Assembly: GCA_022446885.1 (NCBI GenBank)
Contig: JAKVBU010000010.1
Span: 37,352-101,351, forward strand
DNA length: 64,000 nt
Direction of reading: 5' to 3'
Origin: Phycisphaerales bacterium
Lineage (GTDB): Bacteria; Planctomycetota; Phycisphaerae; Phycisphaerales; SM1A02
This document shows positions 25,746-33,947 of the stretch, one piece after another. Below the pieces are notes generated by a model that was not told the DNA's origin, ran no database searches, and worked only from the letters and a program-made list of their open reading frames with translations. Positions within the stretch are counted from its first letter, which is position 1, and every line of letters begins with the position of its first letter. Both the position numbers and the translations under genes were made by a program.

Positions 25746-26495
25746 TCAGTTTCGTGCCCGGCGTCTCCCCACGATCATCAGACAACTGAGCAGTGGCAGC
25801 GTGGCTGGTCCCGGCACGGTTGTCAGATCAATGGTCCATCCCAGATGATGTGTCACATTAGGATTGGCGAGGAAGGTGCCCCAGTAATACCCTTGGTGAT
25901 TCATGGCGAGACTCGTGCCATCGGTCATCGCCAATCGAGAGGGATCGGATGGGTCGGTCCACCAACTGGATCCCCATTCCTGAGCATCGCCACCAAAATT
26001 ATAAAAATCAGTGATGTAGCCAGTGGGTGTTTCGTGATGATCGAAATTGAAACTCGCATCGGTGATGAAGCCGGATGTCGCAGTCAGGATGTCAAACGTA
26101 TAGCCACTGAATTCGCAAGGCAAGGAGGCCAGCCACATCCCGTCATACAGGTGATTGGTGTAGTAGATGCCCCAACTGATGGAGTCTTCACCAATGTCGA
26201 TGTAACCGTTTAACACAGCGCTCACTTGATCATCATCGGGATCGTCGGCATCCCCGTAATCCCACACGGTTTGGCTGTAGGTGTACTCCACACCTTCACC
26301 AGCAACAAACTCGCCGATATCTTCGTTCTGCCCGTCCGGCCACCAAGGATTCGCGGTCATGTACTTTGTGACCGACACCGTATGTCCGTACAGACTGGCC
26401 TCTGCCACTGTGGTGGCGAGTGCGGTGATTCCTGCGGCGATACACATTCCGCGAACGCGGCTTAGTGGCGCACGGTGAACACGCGGTCTGATCAT
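25746..26495 (-). CDS. PEP-CTERM-like exported protein
   Basis: A 249-residue exported protein. The start at 26495 is set by an AAGGA Shine-Dalgarno about 10 bases upstream and by the basic N-terminus followed by a hydrophobic signal (GITALATTVAEA). The mature part is rich in aromatic residues, Asp and Gly, with no known domain. The C-terminus is a sorting-signal-like unit: PGPATLPLL, a short hydrophobic span, then GRRRARN. That resembles PEP-CTERM/exosortase tails, in their planctomycete PGP form. It lies 21 bases upstream of the giant dockerin gene on the same strand and may be its operon mate. Confidence 0.7.
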   Translation of the reverse strand: MIRPRVHRAPLSRVRGMCIAAGITALATTVAEASLYGHTVSVTKYMTANPWWPDGQNEDIGEFVAGEGVEYTYSQTVWDYGDADDPDDDQVSAVLNGYIDIGEDSISWGIYYTNHLYDGMWLASLPCEFSGYTFDILTATSGFITDASFNFDHHETPTGYITDFYNFGGDAQEWGSSWWTDPSDPSRLAMTDGTSLAMNHQGYYWGTFLANPNVTHHLGWTIDLTTVPGPATLPLLSCLMIVGRRRARN

Positions 26496-26703
26496 CAGGA
26501 GTTTCCTTCTCTTCTCTTCCGAGATCACCTGACATGACCTCCCCTGCATTTCTAAGGCATCTGGAGGGTTGGTTCCAGAAAAATAGCCCAAATCAAGGAT
26601 CAGACGTGTTGAGGTCTGCTTTCTGGCCTGTCAGGCCGTTTGCGCCAGTTCGTCGGAGATGGGGGATAAATCCCCGGGGGCTGGAAGCAAGCGTGCGCAG
26701 TGA

Positions 26704-26811
26704 TCAGCCTCCACACGCACCCCAACTCGCAATGACAGCCAGCAGGTCGTCTGTGCCGAATGGACTGCCCATTGAGCGCTGATTTGGCCCAGGGGATCTT
26801 TCTTCAGTCCA
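26704..26811 (-). pseudogene. Remnant of a dockerin-tailed protein
   Basis: On the minus strand this stretch reads GTDDLLAVIASWGACGG and then a stop, which is the end of a Phycisphaerae-type dockerin repeat. The usual preceding calcium loop is degraded (NQRSMGSPF in place of DLNGDGVV) and no signal sequence or start is in frame. It is best read as the decayed 3' end of a lost secreted-protein gene. Confidence 0.55.
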
Positions 26812-26825
26812 TGGTGTTTCCCTAG

Positions 26826-27200
26826 GAAGAGCGGGCAGCCTGTATCGAGGCCGCTACAGATGACCCGCTGCTGCCTGAAGTTGCGCAGGGGCTGATCGAT
26901 GCTGTCTCGCCTGAAGCCCAGAATGCTGATAAGGACATGCCCGATCTGCCTGAACTTGCAGGCGATGAGGCCGGCGAAGCGCTGCGGCTGCGCGGGGCAC
27001 GACCTGAGACAATTGGCCCCTGGCTGTTGCTTCGTCCCTTGGCGGCGTCGCGTCGATCACTGGTCTACGTGGATCAGCATGAGACCAATCAGTCGTTGTG
27101 TGCCCTCAAGATTCTCCCGCCGGGTGAAGAGGCTACGCAGGCGCGGTGGAGCGATGAAGTCGAAGCACTCAAGGCCCTAGAGCACACGCCAGAGCGTTGA
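26826..27200 (+). pseudogene. Fragment of a Ser/Thr protein kinase gene
   Basis: An open frame of 125 codons with no start codon for its first 37 codons. It begins after a TAG at 26823. The first part (RAACIEAATDDPLLPEVAQG) resembles the helical leader found before kinase domains in planctomycete kinases. The second part is a degenerate kinase N-lobe: IGPWLLLRPLAASRRSLVY in place of a proper Gly-loop, then LCALKILPP containing the lysine. It then stops at 27200, before the catalytic loop, directly against the hmgA stop. An ATG at 26937 could start an 87-residue product, but a functional kinase is impossible. Confidence 0.6.
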
Positions 27201-28427
27201 TCACCACGTGTTGGCGGAGTCAGATTCGCCCTTGGGCGCTTGAGGTGTCCAATGGGCCCAAGACTGCGGGTATTCGGAGTCGTCGCAGGCCAGCGCAGCT
27301 TGTGTTGGGTGCAGAGGGCGGAAGGTGTCGCACATCACAGCGAGTTCGTCGGTCCAGGTGGCGCCGATGCTCTTTTCCACAGTGCCGGGATGTGGGCCGT
27401 GGGGGATGCCCTGCGGGTGCAGTGAGACCGAGGCCACATCGATGCCGCGGCGAGCCTTGTAATTGCCTTCCACGTAGTACAGCACTTCATCGGAGTCGAG
27501 ATTGCTGTGGTTGTACGGCACGACGATGGCCTCTGGGTGGAAGTCGAGCACGCGGGGACAGAAGGAGCAGATGACGAAGTTGTGCCCTTCGAACGTCTGG
27601 TGCGTTGGTGGTGGCATGTGGTGCTTGCCCACGATCGGCGAGAAATCGTCGATGTTGAAGCAGTAGGGGTAGTAGCACCCGTCCCATCCCACGACGTCGA
27701 GTGGGTGGTAGTCATAGGTGTAGGCATGCACACTGTCACGTGCCTTGATCCGGACTTCGAATTGCCCAACTTCGTCATATGTGAGCGGAAGCTGGGGCAG
27801 GCGAAGATCGCGCTCGCAATAGGGGGCGTGTTCGAGAAATTGGGCCGTCTTCTTCGAGAGATAGCGAGGCGGTGGAAGAATGTGGCTCGTGTTGCAGGTT
27901 TCGAAACAGATGAAACGGTTGGCCGGCCCCTCAGGTGGGGCGTCATTGAACTCCATGCGGTAGATGACGCCTTTGGGAATGATGATGTAGTCCTTGGGGC
28001 CGAACGTGAGCGTGCCCATGCTCGTGAACAGCGTTCCTGATCCGAAGTGAATGAACAGGCACTCGTCTCCCTGTCCGTTCTTGAAGTGGTAGTCCATGGG
28101 CTCGGCGGGCACGCAGAGACTCATCTCCACATCGGCGTTGCCAAGGAGCACCACTCGCCCGGTGATGGGGTCGCCTGCGGGAGTCTGACCGAGCGTCTTG
28201 AGGTGGCGCATACGCATGACGTCTGTTTCGACGTATGCAGGCTTGGTGCCATACAGCTTGGTCCAGCCGGCCACCTGTGTTGGCGGGTGAATGTGGTAGA
28301 TGGTGCTGGTGGGCCCGACGAACCCCTCGGTGCCGAACACCTCTTCGCTGTAGAGGGCGCCGTCAGGCCGCCGGAACTGGATGTGCCGCTTGGGTGGAAT
28401 TTCGCCCAGAGAGGTGTAATAAGCCAT
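27201..28427 (-). CDS. hmgA: Homogentisate 1,2-dioxygenase
   Basis: A 408-residue non-haem iron enzyme that opens the ring of homogentisate to maleylacetoacetate. Typical blocks: IYHIHPPTQV, FIHFGSGTLFTSMG, VVGWDGCYYPYCFN and the C-terminal iron-site region FHPEAIVVPYNHSNL, DEVLYYVEGNY and PHGPHPG, which supply the His/Glu ligands. The length (408) is shorter than the roughly 440-residue proteobacterial form but matches the other HmgA branch. TAGATT stands exactly 6 bases before the ATG. It lies 189 bases downstream of hppD on the same strand but has its own promoter. Confidence 0.93.
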   Translation of the reverse strand: MAYYTSLGEIPPKRHIQFRRPDGALYSEEVFGTEGFVGPTSTIYHIHPPTQVAGWTKLYGTKPAYVETDVMRMRHLKTLGQTPAGDPITGRVVLLGNADVEMSLCVPAEPMDYHFKNGQGDECLFIHFGSGTLFTSMGTLTFGPKDYIIIPKGVIYRMEFNDAPPEGPANRFICFETCNTSHILPPPRYLSKKTAQFLEHAPYCERDLRLPQLPLTYDEVGQFEVRIKARDSVHAYTYDYHPLDVVGWDGCYYPYCFNIDDFSPIVGKHHMPPPTHQTFEGHNFVICSFCPRVLDFHPEAIVVPYNHSNLDSDEVLYYVEGNYKARRGIDVASVSLHPQGIPHGPHPGTVEKSIGATWTDELAVMCDTFRPLHPTQAALACDDSEYPQSWAHWTPQAPKGESDSANTW

Positions 28428-28433
28428 GGGGGC

Positions 28434-28439
28434 AATCTA
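28434..28439 (-). promoter_or_regulatory. -10 box, leaderless start of hmgA
   Basis: TAGATT on the minus strand, exactly 6 bases (GCCCCC) before the ATG at 28427. Confidence 0.55.
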
Positions 28440-28616
28440 GCAGGGATGAGGCCCGGCTTACCCGAGGCATGCATCACCCATGTCTCGGTCAACAGGATGA
28501 CGCACCGTGGCGCCGGAAGGCCGCATCATCATGTCTGTTGGGGAAACACTTCTGTTCGGGCCTGTTGACCAGGCTCTGCACTCAGCGGTGTCTGCAACGG
28601 ATGGACAGGGAAGGCT

Positions 28617-29810
28617 TCAGAGATTGCCGCGTCGATCCTGTTCGAGTTCAAGAGCTTCAAAGAGTGCCTTGAAATTGCCCTTGCCGAAACTCTGTGAGCC
28701 GCGGCGACAGATGATCTCGAAGAAGAGCGTCGGGCGATCTTGCAGCGGCATGGTGAAGAGCTGCAGGAGATAGCCTTCGTCGTCGGCATCCACCAGAATG
28801 CCCAGTTCGGCGATGCGGTCGTAGTCTTCCTTCACCGCCTCCAGCCCGTGATCGGTCAGGGTCTTCTCAACCCGGTCCCAGACGGTCTCGTAGTACGCAT
28901 CGGGAATGCGAAGGAAGTCCACGCCTCGGCGCCGCAGTTCGGCCACCGACTGCAGGGCGTCGTTGCTGCGCAGCGCCAGGTGCTGCACGCCCGGGGTCAT
29001 GTCGTGCCACTCCAGATATTCCTGGATCTGGCTCTTCTTGAGGCCTTCAGCAGGCTCGTTGATGGGCATCTTGATGAGGTTGTTGCCTGAGGCCATCACC
29101 TTGGACATGAGGGCCGAGTGCTCGGTGGAGATGTCCGCATCATCAAAGTGCTTGAACATGGCGAAGCCCATGACGTCTTCGTACCACTGCACCCACTCGT
29201 TCATCTTGCCCTCATCGACGTTGCCGACGCAGTGATCCACAAACATCAGGCCACAGGGATTGGCGGCGTTGTAGTCGTTCAAGGCCAGATGGTCGAGTGT
29301 CCGGTAGCCGGGCTCAAAGAGGCTGCCTTGCTTGACCCGATCGATGGCGTAGGCGCCCGTGCGACTGACGAAGGAATGCACGGCCCGCCCATAGGCCTTG
29401 ATGCCAGCCGTCGTGACGCTGCCGTGTTCGTCGGAGATGGTCATCGGTTCGTAGGCGCTCTGCCCGCCGTTTGCGATGGCCTGCTTCCAAGCGGCTTCTG
29501 CATCCTCCACCGTGAAGGCGACATCCTTGACCCCGTCCCCAAAGCACCTGAGCTCCTCAGCAGCGGGGTCATTCTTGTCCAGCGGGGTTTCCAGAATGAA
29601 GCGGATGTTGCCTTGGGTGAGCAGGTAGCGGGCTCGATCGCGGCTGCCGCTGGTGAGGTCGGCCACTTGGTGAATTCGAAAGCCGAACGTCATCGCGTAG
29701 AAGAACGCTGCCTGTTTGGCATTGCCAACGAAGAACCTCACGTGATCGACATCGATCAACGACAGGGGGTCGGTGGTGGTTTCGGTGGCGTTCAGGGGCA
29801 AGGTGCTCAT
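28617..29810 (-). CDS. hppD: 4-hydroxyphenylpyruvate dioxygenase
   Basis: A 397-residue two-VOC-domain iron enzyme that converts 4-hydroxyphenylpyruvate to homogentisate. Landmarks: HVRFFVGNAKQAAFFYAM (first metal-site region), HLALRSNDALQSV (second His), the Glu region LFTMPLQDRPTLFFEI and the C-terminal lid GNFKALFEALELEQ. Start 29810 has GGAG 9 bases upstream, and TAGAAT at 29838-29843 would give a leader of about 21 bases. With hmgA and fahA it completes most of tyrosine breakdown, though no maleylacetoacetate isomerase is found here. Confidence 0.94.
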   Translation of the reverse strand: MSTLPLNATETTTDPLSLIDVDHVRFFVGNAKQAAFFYAMTFGFRIHQVADLTSGSRDRARYLLTQGNIRFILETPLDKNDPAAEELRCFGDGVKDVAFTVEDAEAAWKQAIANGGQSAYEPMTISDEHGSVTTAGIKAYGRAVHSFVSRTGAYAIDRVKQGSLFEPGYRTLDHLALNDYNAANPCGLMFVDHCVGNVDEGKMNEWVQWYEDVMGFAMFKHFDDADISTEHSALMSKVMASGNNLIKMPINEPAEGLKKSQIQEYLEWHDMTPGVQHLALRSNDALQSVAELRRRGVDFLRIPDAYYETVWDRVEKTLTDHGLEAVKEDYDRIAELGILVDADDEGYLLQLFTMPLQDRPTLFFEIICRRGSQSFGKGNFKALFEALELEQDRRGNL

Positions 29811-29837
29811 GGTCGATGGCTCCGGGGGCAAGCCCCC

Positions 29838-29843
29838 ATTCTA
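29838..29843 (-). promoter_or_regulatory. -10 box of hppD
   Basis: TAGAAT on the minus strand, 27 bases before the ATG at 29810. Unlike most units here it leaves room for a leader with a GGAG ribosome site. Confidence 0.45.
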
Positions 29844-29877
29844 CCCGGAGATCGTCCAAATCAAGCCGCTCAAGCCG

Positions 29878-30396
29878 TCAGTAGGTCAGGACAGAGTGCA
29901 CGTGAAGTGGGTCAAGGCGAGCTCGCCCATCGAGATCGACCAGCTCAATGAGCACGCTGAATCCTGCGATCTGAGCCCCTGTGGCTGTGACCAGATCTCT
30001 GCTGGCTTCCAATGTGCCGCCGGTTGCGATCAGGTCGTCAACGATCAGCACTCGCTGCCCGGGCTTGATCGAGTCGGCGTGCAATTGCAGTTCGTCAGTG
30101 CCGTACTCCAGTTCATAGGTGGCTCGATGGACCACGCCGGGCAGCTTGCCGGGCTTGCGGATGGGCACGAATCCCCGGTTCAAGGCCCGCGCGATAGCCG
30201 TGCCGAAGATGAACCCCCGACTCTCAGCGCCGACGATGATGTCTGGTGGGTCATTGCGCCATGGATTGGCCATCAATTCGACGGCCATCGCCAACCCGGC
30301 AGCATCGCCCAGCAGCGGGGTGATGTCCCGGAAGAGGATGCCCTCGGAGGGGAAGTCAGCGATGTCTCGCACAAGGGCGCGAAGCTGGTCAAGCAT
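29878..30396 (-). CDS. apt: Adenine phosphoribosyltransferase
   Basis: A 172-residue purine-salvage enzyme making AMP from adenine and PRPP. The PRPP-binding motif is VLIVDDLIATGGTLEA, and the N-terminal DFPSEGILFRDITPLL and VGAESRGFIFG segments are diagnostic of Apt. The start at 30396 has GGAG 7 bases upstream. The longer frame begins at a TTG without a ribosome site. It is a single gene, 67 bases from hppD on the same strand, with a possible TAGGGT box about 50 bases upstream. Confidence 0.95.
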   Translation of the reverse strand: MLDQLRALVRDIADFPSEGILFRDITPLLGDAAGLAMAVELMANPWRNDPPDIIVGAESRGFIFGTAIARALNRGFVPIRKPGKLPGVVHRATYELEYGTDELQLHADSIKPGQRVLIVDDLIATGGTLEASRDLVTATGAQIAGFSVLIELVDLDGRARLDPLHVHSVLTY

Positions 30397-30481
30397 GGTC
30401 GGTCTCCGGGCTCCAAAGGCACTCAAATGTGCGTTCCCGAGCGGGCACCCTAGCAGCCCGCCCCCAAGCGGCCACAGTGGC

Positions 30482-30487
30482 TAAAAT
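30482..30487 (+). promoter_or_regulatory. -10 box, leaderless start of the GroES-like/aroA operon
   Basis: TAAAAT followed by exactly 6 bases (CCCGGG) and the ATG at 30494. Confidence 0.6.
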
Positions 30488-30493
30488 CCCGGG

Positions 30494-30814
30494 ATGCCCC
30501 GCAAGGTATCCAGATCAAAGCGGCTTGAAGTGGTTGAGCCCGTCGGCAAGCGGATCCTCATTCGCAAGGATGAAGATCGCAAGGTGACCAAGGTAGGTAT
30601 TCACCTTCCCGACTCGATGGAGATTCCGACCATCACCGGTCGAGTCGTGGCCACCAGCACGCAGGTCGAGAACGACCCTGATTGGCCCGTCGCCCAATAT
30701 GACCGCGTGCTGTTCAACCCCAAGCATGCGATACCGGTTGACTTCGAAGGCGACAACCGCTTGTTCGTTGTTCCCATCGAGGACGTCGTCGCAGTCTTCC
30801 GCAGCGAGGGCTGA
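30494..30814 (+). CDS. GroES-like co-chaperonin, no GroEL nearby
   Basis: A 106-residue protein with the Cpn10 pattern: an N-terminal strand LEVVEPVGKRILIRKDED, a mid-region GRVVATST, YDRVLFNP (family GDxVLF) and a C-terminal VVPIEDVVAVF. GroES caps the GroEL barrel. The mobile-loop region is short and atypical, and groEL does not follow: aroA starts 2 bases after the stop. It could be a diverged paralogue with another partner. It heads the aroA-ABC transporter run. Confidence 0.75.
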   Translation: MPRKVSRSKRLEVVEPVGKRILIRKDEDRKVTKVGIHLPDSMEIPTITGRVVATSTQVENDPDWPVAQYDRVLFNPKHAIPVDFEGDNRLFVVPIEDVVAVFRSEG

Positions 30815-30816
30815 GC

Positions 30817-32136
30817 ATGCCGCCGCCTTGCATGGAAATCGCTCGGCCAAGCGCGGCCCCGAGGGCAACTGTCCCAATCCCACCGTCCAAGAGCCTGACG
30901 TGTCGGGCGCTGATGCTGGCCGCCATCGCAAACGGTCCCGTCGAGGTGCGCAATCCGCTGCGGGGGGATGACACAGATGCCCTGCTGGAAGCGATAGATG
31001 CACTGGGCGTTGATACCTCGATCAAGGACCATGCGATGCGGCTGGGCGGAGGTGGCCCGGGCCAGCCTCGACGCGAGCGGTTGGATCTGGGTTTGGGAGG
31101 CGCGCCAGCCCGTTTCACGCTGGCGTTGGCGACGCTGGCATCAGGCAGCGTGGTGGTTGATGGGGCCTCCAGATTGCGGCAGCGACCCATGGGCGATGCA
31201 GTGGATCTTCTGCGAGCCCTCGGCGCCCGCCTTGAGCCACTTGATGAAGACGGACGCCTGCCCATCAGGGTCTTGGGGAGTGCCCAGTCCCCTTGGGCCA
31301 ATCACACCATCACAGTTGGGGCAACAGCCACGAGCCAGGTGATCTCGGCCCTGCTGCTGGTTGCGCCGGCTGCTGGTGGTATTGAAGTCGTATTCGATGC
31401 GCCGCCGACAAGTGCCAGCTACATCGAACTCACGCTGCGATCATTGGAATCGGTGGGCGTGTCAGTTCGGCGTGTACTCGACGCAGAGGGCGCATTGCGG
31501 GCAGTGAGCGTTGATGAAGGTCGCCCGCAGGTCGGGGTGTTCGAAGTTGCCGCAGATGCCAGCAGCGGAGCTGCTGCCGCAGCCATGGCTTGCGCCTTGC
31601 CGGGCGCGAAGGTTCATCTGTCAGGTGTCGTGCTCGATGACGGCCAGCCGGACACGGCTGCACTGTCGCTGCTGGCGGCGGCGGGCGCCCGGATTGAGGC
31701 CGTATCGGGCGGCGTGGACATCGACTCGGGCGAGGCGTTGAGGTTTCCGCCACTGGTTGATGCAGAACTGATGCCTGATGCCGTTCCCTCACTTGCGGTG
31801 TTGGCGGCGGTTCGCTCTTGCGGTCCGGTGCGATTCACAGGCCTGCACACCTTGCGCGTCAAGGAGTGCGATCGGGTCGAGGCGACGGCTCAGGTGATTC
31901 GGCTGCTGGGCGGCAGCGTCTTGATCGAGGGAGATGACTTGTGCATCACGCCCATGGAACTCACTCAGGGCATGGTTGAACTGCCCACCTTCGACGATCA
32001 TCGAATGGCGATGGCCGGGGCTGTAGCCGGCCTGTGGCGAGGACAGGTGCGAATCGACGATCCTGATGTGGTGAGCAAATCCTGGCCCACATTCTGGATT
32101 GATACAGCCCCGCTGGGCGGGTGGGGTGCTGCGTGA
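30817..32136 (+). CDS. aroA: 3-phosphoshikimate 1-carboxyvinyltransferase (EPSP synthase)
   Basis: A 439-residue shikimate-pathway enzyme joining shikimate 3-phosphate and PEP. Family features: PPSKSLTCRALMLAAIA near the N-terminus, FTLALATLASG, ATSQVISALLLVAPAA and the C-terminal LRVKECDRVEATAQ and TFDDHRMAMAGAV. The usual N-terminal PGSKS appears as PPSKS, and the Gly at the second position (Gly96-equivalent region) reads LGGAPARF, somewhat different from the common LGNAGT. An alternative ATG lies at 30832. It overlaps the following ABC gene (GTGA). Confidence 0.92.
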   Translation: MPPPCMEIARPSAAPRATVPIPPSKSLTCRALMLAAIANGPVEVRNPLRGDDTDALLEAIDALGVDTSIKDHAMRLGGGGPGQPRRERLDLGLGGAPARFTLALATLASGSVVVDGASRLRQRPMGDAVDLLRALGARLEPLDEDGRLPIRVLGSAQSPWANHTITVGATATSQVISALLLVAPAAGGIEVVFDAPPTSASYIELTLRSLESVGVSVRRVLDAEGALRAVSVDEGRPQVGVFEVAADASSGAAAAAMACALPGAKVHLSGVVLDDGQPDTAALSLLAAAGARIEAVSGGVDIDSGEALRFPPLVDAELMPDAVPSLAVLAAVRSCGPVRFTGLHTLRVKECDRVEATAQVIRLLGGSVLIEGDDLCITPMELTQGMVELPTFDDHRMAMAGAVAGLWRGQVRIDDPDVVSKSWPTFWIDTAPLGGWGAA

Positions 32137-33947
32137 AGGCTTTTCGCAGGCAGCTGAGAAAAATGATGCGGCGGCGGGGCCTGTTTGCGGCCTCCATCGT
32201 GATGGCGCTGGTCTCGGCCGGAGGGTTGGGCATGGGGCTGCTTGGACTGGGGCCCTTGCTGGAGCAGATTCTCGATCCCGGCGGACAAATCACGCTGCAG
32301 TCGATGGCGCAGACACACAACGACTCTGGTGCATGGCTGCAGGTGCCCGATTGGCTGATTCCTATGTTGCCAGTTACAGCGATGGGTGGGGTGGTCATGT
32401 TGATCGTGGGCTTGTGCGTGCTCACCATCGCGGGCGCAACGGCCAACTTCCTGCATCAGTACCTGGCGCAGACACTGGTGACTCGCACGGTTGCCGACAT
32501 TCGTCATGATGTAGCAGCGCACGCCCTGCGATTGCCCTTGGCCCTCATGGTCACTCGAGGGCCCAGCGAATTCGTCAGCCGAATTGTGCGTGACGCCGTT
32601 GCAGTAGAGGCCGGGCTGCTGGCAATCGTGGGCAAGGGTGTGGCCCAAGTCACGAAGGGGGCCGCGGCGCTAGGGGCCGCAGTTGTGTTCGACGCTCGCA
32701 TCGTGCTGATTGCTGTGATCGTTGGGCCGATTCTCGGTGTCATTCTCCGCAAACTGGCAAAGCGCGTGCATCGGGGAACACGCGGGTCGCTTGAGGCGCA
32801 GCAGTCGCTGCTGGGCGATGCCACGCAGGTGTTGCAGGGCATCCGCGGCATTCGAACCGCCGCCGCTGAGCACGAGGCCATGCGCCGAATTGACGAAGCC
32901 AATGAACGGGTGGTTCACCATGAGTTACGTATCAGAGTCGCCAAGGCACTGACCAGCCCCTTGCTCGAGACGCTCGCGATCTTCGTGCTGGGAGGATTGG
33001 CGATCATTGCGGCTCGGGAGATTCTCTCGGGTGATCTGACGTTTGATCGATTCCTGCTGTCGCTGGGCGCCTTGGCCGTTGCGACCGCCGCCCTGAGGCC
33101 AATCGCCGGGTTGATCAATGAGATTGCGGCATCTGAGGCGCCGGCCCAGCGCCTGGATGATGTGCTGGAGGAAGCCCTCGAGCCCGACGGTGAGCAACAC
33201 CTTGAGCGGCATGCCAAGTCCATCGAACTTCAAGGTGTGACCTACACCTATCCCGGCACGCAGACGCCTGCTGTTGACGGCGTCGATCTGCAAATCGAGT
33301 TCGGTGAACATCTGGCGATCGTGGGTACCAATGGCTCGGGTAAGACGACGCTGCTGAGTCTGTTGCCGCGGCTGTTCGTGCCTTCTTCCGGGCTCATCTG
33401 CATCGACGGCGTTGACATCAATTCGGTCACGGCGGCATCGCTGCGAGGCCAGATGGCCGTCGTCACGCAGGAGCCACTCGTGCTGGCGGGCACGATTGCC
33501 CAGAACATCCGACTGGGGCTGGAGGCAAGCGACGAGCAGGTGCGTGAGGCGGCCCGAGCGGGCCGGGCGCTCGAGTTCATCGAGTCTTTGCCACAGGGCA
33601 TGGACACACAGGTGGCCGAAGGAGGCGCCACGCTCTCGGGCGGCCAGCGACAACGACTGTCCATCGCGCGGGCGTTGCTGCGTGATCCCTCGATTCTGAT
33701 TCTCGACGAGGCCACCAGTCAGGTTGACTCCACCTCCGAGGCCTTGATCGCCGAGGCGATCCGTGGGATCCAAGGGCGAACTGTTCTGGTGATCGCGCAT
33801 CGGCTGGCGACAGTGGTTGACTGTGATCGCATCGTCGTGCTGGACCAGGGGCGGGTGATAGATGTTGGCACCCATGCGCAGTTGCTGGCTCGATGCGACT
33901 GCTATGCGTCGCTGGTACAGACTCAATTGGTTCAGGTCGAGGCATGA
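32133..33947 (+). CDS. ABC exporter, fused permease and ATPase (MsbA-like)
   Basis: A 604-residue half-transporter. The N-terminal membrane domain has about six hydrophobic segments over residues 20-310. The C-terminal ATPase has Walker A GTNGSGKTT, a Q-loop in VVTQEP, the signature LSGGQRQRLSIARAL, Walker B ILILDEATSQVD and the switch AHRLATV. Exporters of this type flip lipids (MsbA) or pump drugs and peptides, and the substrate cannot be told. The GTG start overlaps the aroA stop as GTGA. The stop overlaps the next gene's ATG. Confidence 0.9.
   Translation: MKAFRRQLRKMMRRRGLFAASIVMALVSAGGLGMGLLGLGPLLEQILDPGGQITLQSMAQTHNDSGAWLQVPDWLIPMLPVTAMGGVVMLIVGLCVLTIAGATANFLHQYLAQTLVTRTVADIRHDVAAHALRLPLALMVTRGPSEFVSRIVRDAVAVEAGLLAIVGKGVAQVTKGAAALGAAVVFDARIVLIAVIVGPILGVILRKLAKRVHRGTRGSLEAQQSLLGDATQVLQGIRGIRTAAAEHEAMRRIDEANERVVHHELRIRVAKALTSPLLETLAIFVLGGLAIIAAREILSGDLTFDRFLLSLGALAVATAALRPIAGLINEIAASEAPAQRLDDVLEEALEPDGEQHLERHAKSIELQGVTYTYPGTQTPAVDGVDLQIEFGEHLAIVGTNGSGKTTLLSLLPRLFVPSSGLICIDGVDINSVTAASLRGQMAVVTQEPLVLAGTIAQNIRLGLEASDEQVREAARAGRALEFIESLPQGMDTQVAEGGATLSGGQRQRLSIARALLRDPSILILDEATSQVDSTSEALIAEAIRGIQGRTVLVIAHRLATVVDCDRIVVLDQGRVIDVGTHAQLLARCDCYASLVQTQLVQVEA

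Noticed and set aside
27197..27574. Continuation of the kinase fragment into the hmgA region
   Set aside because: This frame is Arg/Cys-rich and antisense to hmgA, with no kinase motifs after the stop at 27200.
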